Below, piece by piece: positions 41,620 to 54,300 of a stretch of 64,000 nucleotides of DNA; positions within the stretch are counted from its first letter, which is position 1, and each line of letters begins with the position of its first letter. Origin of the DNA: Arcuatula senhousia (Eukaryota; Mollusca; Bivalvia; Mytilida; Mytilidae); contig OZ020306.1 of the NCBI GenBank assembly GCA_963971305.1, positions 58,068,686 to 58,132,685 on the forward strand, given 5' to 3'. A program made the translations under genes and the position numbers. The notes beneath the pieces were generated by a model that made no database searches, was not told the DNA's origin, and saw only the letters and a program-made list of their open reading frames with translations.

Positions 41620-42367
41620 CAAGGGGTTGCACTAAGTCGTGCTAAGCATACCCCCACTCGGCCATTCAGAAAACAGGAAGTAGATGACCGACTGACCTGG
41701 AAAGGGGAGGCACGGTACAACTCATCATGCTAAAGCTGTATACCAAATTTGAAATCAATCCCTTCTCTAGAAGCTGAGAAATCTGTTACGAAAAATTGTC
41801 TTTTTTGACCTATAAAAAGTCTTAGTCAGCTCAGAAAACAGGAAGTAGATGATGGACTGACCTGGAAAGGGGAGGCACGGTATAACTAATCATGCTGAAG
41901 CTGTGTACCAAATTTGAAACCAATCCATCCAGTAGAAGCCGAGAAAACTGTTACGAAAAATTTCACTTTTCAAATTTTTTACCCTTAAAAGTCTAAGTCG
42001 GCGCGAAAAACAGGAAGTAGATGATGAACTGATCTGGAAAGGGGAGGCACGGTATAACTAATCATGCTGAAGCTGTGTACCAAATTTGAAACCAATCCAT
42101 CCAGTAGAAGCCGAGAAATCTGTTACATTAATTTCACATTTCAAATTTTTTTCCCTTAAAAAGTCTAAGTCGGCTTGGAAAACAGGAAGTAGATGATGGA
42201 CTGACCTGCAAAGGGTAGGCATAGTATATCTCATCATGCTGAAGCTGTGTACCAAATTTGAAACCAATCCATCCAGTAGAAGCAGAGAAATTGAACCGGA
42301 CGGACAGACGGACGGACGGACAAGGTGATTGCAATATAGCCCCCTCTCTTACGAGTGGGGGTATAAA
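41620..42367. mobile_element. family B element, copy 2 (748 bp)
   Basis: Matches the copy at 39316 apart from an 8 bp contraction in the GGAC microsatellite. Its junctions with the array are at the same monomer position. It arose by duplication of the enclosing 2.3 kb segment and not by a new insertion. Confidence 0.8.
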
Positions 42368-45300
42368 AAACGTACAATTAGGGTTAGGGTTAGTGTAAAA
42401 CATATAATTAGGGTTAGGGGTCAGCATGTTAAGATACACTTAGAGTTAGTGTTTGTACAAAATCATACAATTAGGGCTTGGGTCGATGAAAACACAAAAT
42501 AAGTGGTAGGGGTTAGTTAAAAAAATACATTTATGATAAGGGTTAGTGCAAAAACGTACAATAAGGGTTAGGGTTAGCGTAAAACATATAATTAGGGCTA
42601 GGGTTAGTATAAAACACACAGTTAGGGTTAGGGGTTAGTATATTAAGAAACACTTAGGGTTAGTGTTAGTACAAAATCATAAAATTAGGGTTAGGGTCGA
42701 TGAAAATACAAAATAAGTAGTAGCTAGTTCAAAAAATACATTTATGATAAGGGTTAGTACAAAAACGTACAATTAGGGTTAGGGTAAGTGTAAAACATAT
42801 AGTTAGGGTTAGGGTTAGTAAAAAACACAGTTAGGGTTAGGGGTTAGCATATTAAATAACACTTAGGGTTAGTGTTAGTGCAAAATCATACAATTAGGGT
42901 TAGGGTCGATGAAAATACAACATAAGTTGTAGGGGTAGGTTCAAAAAATACATTTATGATAAGGGTTAGTACAAAAACGTACAATTAGGGTTAGGGTTAG
43001 CGTAAAACATATAATTAGGGTTAGGTTTAGTATAAATTACACAATTAGGGTTAGTTGTTTGCATGTTAAGATACACTTAAGGTTAGTGTTTGTACAAGAT
43101 CATACAATTAGGGTTAGGGTCGATGAAAACACAAAATAAGTAGTAGTTAGTTCAAAAAATACATTTATGATAAGGGTTAGTACAAAAACGTATAATTAGG
43201 GTTAGGGTTAGTGTAAAACATATAATTAGGGTTAGGGTTAGTAAAAAATAAAAACACAGTTAGGGTTAGGGGTTAGCATTTTAAGAAACACTTAGGGTTA
43301 GTGTTAGTACAAAATTATACAATTAGGGTTAGTGTCGATGAAAAAACAAAATCAGGGGTAGGGGTTAGTACAAAGAGATACAGTTCGGGTAAAGGATTAG
43401 TACAAAAACGTACAATTAGGGTTAGGGTTAGTGTAAAACATATAATTAGAGTTAGGTTTAAGTATAAAACACACAAATAGGGTTAGGGGTTAGCATGTTA
43501 AGAAACAGTTAGGGTCAGTGTTAGTACAAAATCATACAATTAGGGTTACGGTCGATGAAAACACAAAATAGGTAGTAGTAAGTTCAAAAAATACATTTAT
43601 GATAAGGGTTAGTACAAAAACGTACAATAAGGGTTAGGGTTAGCGTAAAACATATAATTAGGGCTAGGGTTAGTATAACACACACAGTTAGGGTTAGGGG
43701 TTAGTATATTAAGAAACACTTAGGGTTAGTGTTAGTACAAAATCATAAAATTAGGGTTAGGGTCGATGAAAATACAAAATAAGTAGTAGCTAGTTCAAAA
43801 ACTACATTTTTGATAAGGGTTAGTACAAAAACGTACAATTAGGGTTAGGGTAAGTGTAAAACATATAATTAGGGTTAGGGTTAGTAAAAAACACAGTTAG
43901 GGTTAGGGGTTAGCATATTAAGAAACACTTAGGGTTAGTGTTAGTGCAAAATCATACAATTAGGGTTAGGGTCGATGAAAATACAAAATAAGTTGTAGGG
44001 GTAGGTTCAAAAAATACATTTATGATAAGGGTTAGTACAAAAACGTACAATTAGGGTTGGGGTTAGCGTAAAACATATAATTAGGGTTAGGTTTAGTATA
44101 AATTACACAATTAGGGTTAGTGGTTTGCATGTTTAGATACACTTAAGGTTAGTGTTTGTACAAGATCATACAATTAGGGTTAGGGTCGATGAAAACACAA
44201 AATAAGTAGTAGTTAGTTCAAAAAATACATTTATGATAAGGGTTAGTACAAAAACGTTTAATTAGGGTTAGGGTTAGTGTAAAACATATAATTAGGGTTA
44301 GGGTTAGTAAAAAATAAAAACACAGTTAGGGTTAGGGGTTAGCATTTTAAGAAACACTTAGGGTTAGTGTTAGTACAAAATTATACAATTAGGGTTAGTG
44401 TCGATGAAAAAACAAAATCAGGGGTAGGGGTTAGTACAAAGAGATACAGTTCGGGTAAAGGATTAGTACAAAAACGTACAATTAGGGTTAGGGTTGGTGT
44501 AAAACATATAATTAGAGTTAGGTTTAAGTATAAAACACACAATTAGGGTTAGGGGTTAGCATGTTAAGAAACAGTTAGGGTCAGTGTTAGTACAAAATCA
44601 TACAATTAGGGTTACGGTCGATGAAAACACAAAATAGGTAGTAGTTAGTTCAAAAAATACATTTATGATAAGGGTTAGTACAAAAACGTACAATAAGGGT
44701 TAGGGTTAGCGTAAAACATATAATTAGGGCTAGAGTTAGTATAAAAAACACAGTTAGGGTTAGGGGTTAGTATATTTAGAAACACTTAGGGTTAGTGTTA
44801 GTACAAAATCATACAATTAGGGTTACGGTCGATGAAAACACAAAATAGGTAGTAGTTAGTTCAAAAAATACATTTATGATAAGGGTTAGTACAAAAACGT
44901 ACAATTAAGGTAAGGGTTAGTGTAAAACATTAAATTAGGGTAAGGTTTAGTATAAGTTACACAATTAGGGTTAGGGGTTTGCATGTTAACATACACTTAG
45001 GGTTAGTGTTTGTACAAAATCATACAATTAGGATTAGGGTCGATGAAAACACAAAATAAGTTATAGTTTGTTCAAAAAATACATTTATGATAACTGTTAG
45101 TACAAAAACGTACAATTAGGGTTAGGGTTAGTAAAAAAAACACAGTTAGGGTTGGGTTTAGCAAATTAAGAAACACTTAGGGTTAGTGTTAGTACAAAAT
45201 TATACAATTAGGGTTAGTGTCGATGAAAAATCAAAATCAGGGGTAGGGGTTAGTACAAAAAGATACAGTTCAGGTAAAGGATTAGTACAAAAACGTACAA

Positions 45301-47070
45301 TTAGGGTTAGGGTTAGTGTAAAACATATAATTAGAAAAAAGTTTAAGTATAAAACACACAATTATGGTTAGTGGTTTGCTTGTTAAGATACACTTAGGGT
45401 TAGTGTTTGTACAAAATCATACAATTAGGGTCGATGAAAACACAAAATAAGTAAGAGTTAGTTCAAAAAATACATTTTTGATAAGGGTTAGTACAAAAAC
45501 GTACAATTAGGGTTAGGGTTAGTGTAAAACATATAATTAGGGTTAGGGTTAGTAAAAAAAACACAGTTAGGGTTAGGGGTTAGCATATTAAGAAACACTT
45601 AGGGTTAGTGTTAGTACAAAATTATACAATTAGGGTTAGTGTCGATGAAAAAACAAAATCAGGGGTACGGGTTAGTACAAAGAGATACAGTTCGGGTGAA
45701 GGATTAGTACAAAAACGTTCAATTAGGGTTAGGGTTAGTGGGAAACATATAATTAAAGTTAGGTTTAAGTATAAAACACACAATTAGGGTTAGGGGTTAG
45801 CATGTTAAGAAACACTTAGGGTAAGTGTTAGTACAAAATCATACAATTAGGGTTATGGTCGATGAAAACACAAAATAAGTAGTAGTTAGTTCAAAAAATA
45901 CATCTATGATAAGGGTAAGTACAAAATCGTACAATTAGGGTTAGGGTTAGTGTAAAACATATTATGAGGGTTAGGTTTAGTATAAAACACACAATTAGAG
46001 TTAGGGGTTAGCATGTTAAGATATACTTATTTGTACAAAATCATACAATGAGGGTTAGGGTCGATGAAAACACAAAATAAGTAGTAGTTAGTTCAAAAAA
46101 TACATTTATGATAAGGGTAAGTACAAAATCGTACAATTAGGGTTAGGGTTAGTGTAAAACATATTATGAGGGTTAGGTATAGTATAAAACACACAATTAG
46201 AGTTAGGGGTTAGCATGTAAAGATACACTTAGGGTAAGTGTTTGTACAAAATCATACAATTAGGGTTAGGTTCGATGAAAACACAAAATCAGGGTTAGGG
46301 GTTAGTTTAAAGAGATACAGTTCAGGTAAAGGATTAGTACAAAAACGTACAATTAGGGTTAGGGTTAGTGTAAAACATATAATTAGATTTAGGTTTAGGC
46401 ATTAAACACACAATTAGGGTTAGGGGTTAGCATGTTAAGAAACACTTAGGGTTAGTGCTAGTACAAAATCATACAATTAGGGTTACGGTCGATGAAAACA
46501 CAAAATAAGTAGTAGTTAGTTCAGAAAATACATTTATGATAAGGGTTAGTACAAAAACGTACAATTAGGGTTAGGGTTAGTGTAAAACATATAATTAGGG
46601 TTAGGGTTAGTAAAAAAACACGGTTAGGGTTAGGGGTTAGCATATTAAGAAACACTTAGGGTTAGTGTTAGTACAAAATCATACAATTAGGGTTAGTGTC
46701 GATGAAAAAACAAAATCAGGGGTAGGGGTTAGTACAAAGAGATACAGTTCAGGTAAAGGATTAGTACAAAAACGTGCAATTAGGGTTATGGTCGATGAAA
46801 ACACAAAATAAGTAGAATTTAGTTCAAAAAATACATTTATGATAAGGGTAAGTACAAAAACGTACACTTAGGGTTAGGGTTAGTGTAAAACATATAATTA
46901 GAGTTAGGTTTAAGTATAAAACACACAATTAGGGTCAGGGGTTAGCATGTTAAGAAACACTTAGGGTTAGTGTTAGTACAAAATCATACAATTAGGGTTA
47001 GGGTCGATGAAAACATAAAAATAAGTAGTAGTTAGTTTAAAAAATACATTTACGATAAGGGTTAGTACAA

Positions 47071-47826
47071 CAAGGGGTTGCACTAAGTCGTGCTAAGCAT
47101 ACCCCCACTCGGCCATTCAGAAAACAGGAAGTAGATGACCGACTGACCTGGAAAGGGGAGGCACGGTACAACTCATCATGCTAAAGCTGTATACCAAATT
47201 TGAAATCAATCCCTTCTCTAGAAGCTGAGAAATCTGTTACGAAAAATTGTCTTTTTTGACCTATAAAAAGTCTTAGTCAGCTCAGAAAACAGGAAGTAGA
47301 TGATGGACTGACCTGGAAAGGGGAGGCACGGTATAACTAATCATGCTGAAGCTGTGTACCAAATTTGAAACCAATCCATCCAGTAGAAGCCGAGAAAACT
47401 GTTACGAAAAATTTCACTTTTCAAATTTTTTAGCCTTAAAAGTCTAAGTCGGCGCGAAAAACAGGAAGTAGATGATGAACTGATCTGGAAAGGGGAGGCA
47501 CGGTATAACTAATCATGCTGAAGCTGTGTACCAAATTTGAAACCAATCCATCCAGTAGAAGCCGAGAAATCTGTTACATTAATTTCACATTTCAAATTTT
47601 TTTCCCTTAAAAAGTCTAAGTCGGCTTGGAAAACAGGAAGTAGATGATGGACTGACCTGCAAAGGGTAGGCATAGTATATCTCATCATGCTGAAGCTGTG
47701 TACCAAATTTGAAACCAATCCATCCAGTAGAAGCAGAGAAATTGAACCGGACGGACAGACGGACAGACGGACGGACGGACAAGGTGATTGCAATATAGCC
47801 CCCTCTCTTACGAGTGGGGGTATAAA
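47071..47826. mobile_element. family B element, copy 3 (756 bp)
   Basis: Same junctions and same full-length microsatellite as the copy at 39316; one clear difference is TTTTTTAGCC in place of TTTTTTACCC near 47431. It lies in the 7755 bp offset copy of the segment, again pointing to copying with the array. Confidence 0.8.
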
Positions 47827-50580
47827 AAACGTACAATTAGGGTTAGGGTTAGTGTAAAACATATAATTAGGGTTAGGGGTCAGCATGTTAAGATACACTT
47901 AGAGTTAGTGTTTGTACAAAATCATACAATTAGGGCTTGGGTCGATGAAAACACAAAATAAGTGGTAGGGGTTAGTTAAAAAAATACATTTATGATAAGG
48001 GTTAGTGCAAAAACGTACAATAAGGGTTAGGGTTAGCGTAAAACATATAATTAGGGCTAGGGTTAGTATAAAACACACAGTTAGGGTTAGGGGTTAGTAT
48101 ATTAAGAAACACTTAGGGTTAGTGTTAGTACAAAATCATAAAATTAGGGTTAGGGTCGATGAAAATACAAAATAAGTAGTAGCTAGTTCAAAAAATACAT
48201 TTATGATAAGGGTTAGTACAAAAACGTACAATTAGGGTTAGGGTAAGTGTAAAACATATAGTTAGGGTTAGGGTTAGTAAAAAACACAGTTAGGGTTAGG
48301 GGTTAGCATATTAAATAACACTTAGGGTTAGTGTTAGTGCAAAATCATACAATTAGGGTTAGGGTCGATGAAAATACAAAATAAGTTGTAGGGGTAGGTT
48401 CAAAAAATACATTTATGATAAGGGTTAGTACAAAAACGTACAATTAGGGTTAGGGTTAGCGTAAAACATATAATTAGGGTTAGGTTTAGTATAAATTACA
48501 CAATTAGGGTTAGTTGTTTGCATGTTAAGATACACTTAAGGTTAGTGTTTGTACAAGATCATACAATTAGGGTTAGGGTCGATGAAAACACAAAATAAGT
48601 AGTAGTTAGTTCAAAAAATACATTTATGATAAGGGTTAGTACAAAAACGTATAATTAGGGTTAGGGTTAGTGTAAAACATATAATTAGGGTTAGGGTTAG
48701 TAAAAAATAAAAACACAGTTAGGGTTAGGGGTTAGCATTTTAAGAAACACTTAGGGTTAGTGTTAGTACAAAATTATACAATTAGGGTTAGTGTCGATGA
48801 AAAAACAAAATCAGGGGTAGGGGTTAGTACAAAGAGATACAGTTCGGGTAAAGGATTAGTACAAAAACGTACAATTAGGGTTAGGGTTAGTGTAAAACAT
48901 ATAATTAGAGTTAGGTTTAAGTATAAAACACACAAATAGGGTTAGGGGTTAGCATGTTAAGAAACAGTTAGGGTCAGTGTTAGTACAAAATCATACAATT
49001 AGGGTTACGGTCGATGAAAACACAAAATAGGTAGTAGTAAGTTCAAAAAATACATTTATGATAAGGGTTAGTACAAAAACGTACAATAAGGGTTAGGGTT
49101 AGCGTAAAACATATAATTAGGGCTAGGGTTAGTATAACACACACAGTTAGGGTTAGGGGTTAGTATATTAAGAAACACTTAGGGTTAGTGTTAGTACAAA
49201 ATCATAAAATTAGGGTTAGGGTCGATGAAAATACAAAATAAGTAGTAGCTAGTTCAAAAAATACATTTTTGATAAGGGTTAGTACAAAAACGTACAATTA
49301 GGGTTAGGGTAAGTGTAAAACATATAATTAGGGTTAGGGTTAGTAAAAAACACAGTTAGGGTTAGGGGTTAGCATATTAAGAAACACTTAGGGTTAGTGT
49401 TAGTGCAAAATCATACAATTAGGGTTAGGGTCGATGAAAATACAAAATAAGTTGTAGGGGTAGGTTCAAAAAATACATTTATGATAAGGGTTAGTACAAA
49501 AACGTACAATTAGGGTTGGGGTTAGCGTAAAACATATAATTAGGGTTAGGTTTAGTATAAATTACACAATTAGGGTTAGTGGTTTGCATGTTTAGATACA
49601 CTTAAGGTTAGTGTTTGTACAAGATCATACAATTAGGGTTAGGGTCGATGAAAACACAAAATAAGTAGTAGTTAGTTCAAAAAATACATTTATGATAAGG
49701 GTTAGTACAAAAACGTTTAATTAGGGTTAGGGTTAGTGTAAAACATATAATTAGGGTTAGGGTTAGTAAAAAATAAAAACACAGTAAGGGTTAGGGGTTA
49801 GCATTTTAAGAAACACTTAGGGTTAGTGTTAGTACAAAATTATACAATTAGGGTTAGTGTCCATGAAAAAACAAAATCAGGGGTAGGGGTTAGTACAAAG
49901 AGATACAGTTCGGGTAAAGGATTAGTACAAAAACGTACAATTAGGGTTAGGGTTGGTGTAAAACATATAATTAGAGTTAGGTTTAAGTATAAAACACACA
50001 ATTAGGGTTAGGGGTTAGCATGTTAAGAAACAGTTAGGGTCAGTGTTAGTACAAAATCATACAATTAGGGTTACGGTCGATGAAAACACAAAATAGGTAG
50101 TAGTTAGTTCAAAAAATACATTTATGATAAGGGTTAGTACAAAAACGTACAATAAGGGTTAGGGTTAGCGTAAAACATATAATTAGGGCTAGAGTTAGTA
50201 TAAAAAACACAGTTAGGGTTAGGGGTTAGTATATTTAGAAACACTTAGGGTTAGTGTTAGTACAAAATCATAAAATTAGGGTTAGGGTCGATGAAAATAC
50301 AAAATAAGTAGTTGTTAGTTCAAAAAATACATTTATGATAAGGGTTAGTACAAAAACCTACAATTAGGGTTAGGGTTGGTGTAAAACATATAATTAGGAT
50401 TAGGTTTAGTATAAATTACACAATTAGGGTTAGTGTTTGTACAAAATCATACAATTAGGGTTAGGGTCGATGAAAACACAAAATAAGTAGCAGTTAGTTC
50501 AAAAAATACATTTATGATAAGGGTTAGTACAAAAACGTACAATTAGGGTTAGGGTTAGTGTAAAACATATAATTAGGGTT

Positions 50581-51300
50581 AGGGTTAGTAAAAAAAACAC
50601 AGTTAGGGTTAGCATATTAAGAAACACTTAGGGTTAGTGTTAGTACAAAATTATACAATTAGGGTAAGTGTCGATGAAAAAACAAAATCAGGGGTAGGGG
50701 TTAGTACAAAGAGATACAGTTCGGGTAAAGGATTAGTACAAAAACGTACAATTAGGGTTAGGGTTAGTGGAAAACATATAATTAGAGTTAGGTTTAAGTA
50801 TAAAACACATAATTAGGGTTAGGGGTTAGCATGTTAAGAAACACTTAAGGTTAGTGTTAGTACAAAATCATACAATTAGGGTTATGGTCGATGAAAACAC
50901 AAAATAAGTAGTAGTTCGTTAAAAAAATACATTTATGATAAGGGTAAGTACAAAATCGTACAATTAGGGTTAGTGCTAGTGTAAAACATATTATTGGGGT
51001 TAGGTTTAGTATAAAACACACAATTAGAGTTAGGGGTTAGCATGTAAAGATACACTTAGGGTAAGTGTTTGTACAAAATCATACAATTAGGGTTAGGGTC
51101 GATGAAAACACAAAATCAGGGGTAGGGGTTAGTTTAAAGAGATACAGTTCAGGTAAAGGATTAGTACAAAAACGTACAATTAGGGTTAGGGTTAGTGTAA
51201 ATCATATAATTAGTTAGGTTTAGGTATAAAACACACAATTAGGGTTAGGGGTTAGCATGTTAAGAAACACTTAGGGTTAGTGCTGGTACAAAATCATACA
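50581..51300 (+). repeat. ~0.7 kb array module, first of five copies in the right part
   Basis: The module starts with AGGGTTAGTAAAAAAAACAC followed by a monomer lacking its usual second core, and includes TAAATCATATAATTAGTTAGG. Copies start at 50581, 54201, 58037, 60192 and 63597 (spacing 3620, 3836, 2155, 3405); the last is cut by the window edge. Three copies (54201, 58037, 60192) share the change AGTTTGGGTTAGC. Confidence 0.7.
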
Positions 51301-54300
51301 ATTAGGGTTACGGTCGATGAAAACACAAAATAAGTAGTAGTTAGTTCAGAAAATACATTTATGATAAGGGTTAGTACAAAAAAGTACAAATAGGGTTAGG
51401 GTTAGTGTAAAACATATAATTAGGGTTAGGGTTAGTAAAAAAACACAGTTAGGGTTAGGGGTTAACATATTAAGAAACACTTAGGGTTAGTGTTCGTACA
51501 AAATTATACAATTAGGGTTAGTGTCGATGAAAAAACAAAATCAGGGGTAGGGGTTAGTACAAAGAGATACAGTTCAGGTAAAGGATTAGTACAAAAGCGT
51601 ACACTTAGGGTTAGGGTTAGTGGAAACATATAATTAGAGTTAGGTTTAAGTATAAAACACACAATTAGGGTAAGGGGTTAGCATGTATAGATACACTTAA
51701 GGTTAGTGTTTGTACAAGATCATACAATTAGGGTTAGGGTCGATGAAAACACAAAATAAGTAGTAGTTAGTTCAAAAAATACATTTATGATAAGGGTTAG
51801 TACAAAAACGTATAATTAGGGTTAGGGTTAGTGTAAAACATATAATTAGGGTTAGGGTTAGTAAAAAATAAAAACACAGTTAGGGTTAGGGGTTAGCATT
51901 TTAAGAAACACTTAGGGTTAGTGTTAGTACAAAATTATACAATTAGGGTTAGTGTCGGTGAAAAAACAAAATCAGGGGTAGGGGTTAGTACAAAGAGATA
52001 CAGTTCGGGTAAAGGATTAGTACAAAAACGTACAATTAGGGTTAGGGTTAGTGTAAAACATATAATTAGAGTTAGGTTTAAGTATAAAACACACAATTAG
52101 GGTTAGGGGTTAGCATGTTAAGAAACAGTTAGGGTCAGTGTTAGTACAAAATCATACAATTAGGGTTATGGTCGATGAAAACACAAAAAAGGTAGTAGTA
52201 AGTTCAAAAAATACATCTATGATAAGGGTTAGTACAAAAACGTACAATAAGGGTTAGGGTTAGCGTAAAACATATAATTAGGGCTAGGGTTAGTATAAAA
52301 CACACAGTTAGGGTTAGGGGTAAGTATATTAAGAAACACTTAGGGTTAGTGTTAGTACAAAATCATAAAATTAGGGTTAGGGTCGATGAAAATACAAAAT
52401 AAGTAGTAGCTAGTTCAAAAAATACATTTATGATAAGGGTTAGTACAAAAACGTACAATTAGGGTTAGGGTTAGTGTAAAACATATAATTAGGGTTAGGG
52501 TTAGTAAAAAACACAGTTAGGGTTAGGGGTTAGCATATTAAGAAACACTTAGGGTTAGTGTTAGTGCAAAATCATACAATTAGGATTAGGGTCGATGAAA
52601 ATACAAAATAAGTTGTAGGGGTAGGTTCAAAAAATACATTTATGATAAGGGTTAGTACAAAAACGTACAATTAGGGTTGGGGTTAGCGTAAAACATATAA
52701 TTAGGGTTAGGTTTAGTATAAATTACACAATTAGGGTTAGTGGTTTGCATGTTTAGATACACTTAAGGTTAGTGTTTGTACAAGATCATACAATTAGGGT
52801 TAGGGTCGATGAAAACACAAAATAAGTAGTAGTTAGTTCAAAAAATACATTTATGATAAGGGTTAGTACAAAAACGTATAATTAGGGTTAGGGTTAGTGT
52901 AAAACATATAATTAGGGTTAGGGTTAGTAAAAAATAAAAACACAGTTAGGGTTAGGGGTTAGCATTTTAAAAAACACTTAGGGTTAGTGTTAGTACAAAA
53001 TTATACAATTAGGGTTAGTGTCGATGAAAAAACAAAATCAGGGGTAGGGGTTAGTACAAAGAGATACAATTCGGGTAAAGGATTAGTACAAAAACGTACA
53101 ATTAGGGTTAGGGTTGGTGTAAAACATATAATTAGAGTTAGGTTTAAGTATAAAACACACAATTAGGGTTAGGGGTTAGCATGTTAAGAAACAGTTAGGG
53201 TCAGTGTTAGTACAAAATCATAAAATTAGGGTTACGGTCGATGAAAACACAAAATAGGTAGTAGTTAGTTCAAAAAATACATTTATGATAAGGGTTAGTA
53301 CAAAAACGTACAATAAGGGTTAGGGTTAGCGTAAAACATATAATTAGGGCTAGAGTTAGTATAAAAAACACAGTTAGGGTTAGGGGTTAGTATATTAAGA
53401 AACAGTTAGGGTCAGTGTTAGTACAAAATCATAAAATTAGGGTTACGGTCGATGAAAACACAAAATAGGTAGTAGTTAGTTCAAAAAATACATTTATGAT
53501 AAGGGTTAGTACAAAAACGTACAATAAGGGTTAGGGTTAGCGTAAAACATATAATTAGGGCTAGAGTTAGTATAAAAAACACAGTTAGGGTTAGGGGTTA
53601 GTATATTAAGAAACACTTAGGGTTAGTGTTAGTACAAAATCATAAAATTAGGGTTAGGGTCGATGAAATCACAAAATAAGTAGTAGTTAGTTCAGAAAAT
53701 ACATTTATGATAAGGGTTAGTACAAAAAAGTACAAATAGGGTTAGGGTTAGTGTAAAACATATATTTAGGGTTAGGGTTAGTAAAAAAACACAGTTAGGG
53801 TTAGGGGTTAGCATATTAAGAAACACTTAGGGTTAGTGTTAGTACAAAATTATACAATTAGGGTTAGTGTCGATGAAAAAACAAAATCAGGGGTAGGGGT
53901 TAGTACAAAGAGATACAGTTCAGGTAAAGGATTAGTACAAAAACGTACACTTAGGGTTAGGGTTAGTGGAAAACATATAATTAGAGTTAGGTTTAAGTAT
54001 AAAACACACAATTAGGGTAAGGGGTTAGCATGTTAAGATACACTTAAGGTTAGTGTTTGTACAAGATCATACAATTAGGGTTAGGGTCGATGAAAACACA
54101 AAATAAGTAGTAGTTAGTTCAAAAAATACATTTATGATAAGGGTTAGTACAAAAACGTACAATTAGGGTTAGGGTTAGTGTAAAACATATAATTAGGGTT
54201 AGGGTTAGTAAAAAAAACACAGTTTGGGTTAGCATATTAAGAAACACTTAGGGTTAGTGTTAGTACAAAATTATACAATTAGGGTAAGTGTCGATGAAAA

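Larger units (their letters stand above)
38291..42890 (+). repeat. 2304 bp tandem duplication carrying one inserted element per copy
   Basis: CAATGAGGGTTAGGGTCGAT occurs at 38291 and 40595. The inserted elements start at the same place in each copy (39316, 41620). The second copy is 8 bp shorter because it lacks one GACAGACG-like step in the element's microsatellite, giving 2296 bp. Confidence 0.85.
37100..50270 (+). repeat. 7755 bp offset duplication (about 37100-44810 and 44855-50270)
   Basis: ACAATTAAGGTAAGGGTTAG occurs at 37146 and 44901, and many later landmarks keep the 7755 offset, including the first and third inserted elements. Beyond ~48350 the second copy instead follows the sequence after the second element of the first copy (offset 5459). 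So the left copy contains a further 2304 bp tandem duplication that the right copy lacks. Confidence 0.8.
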
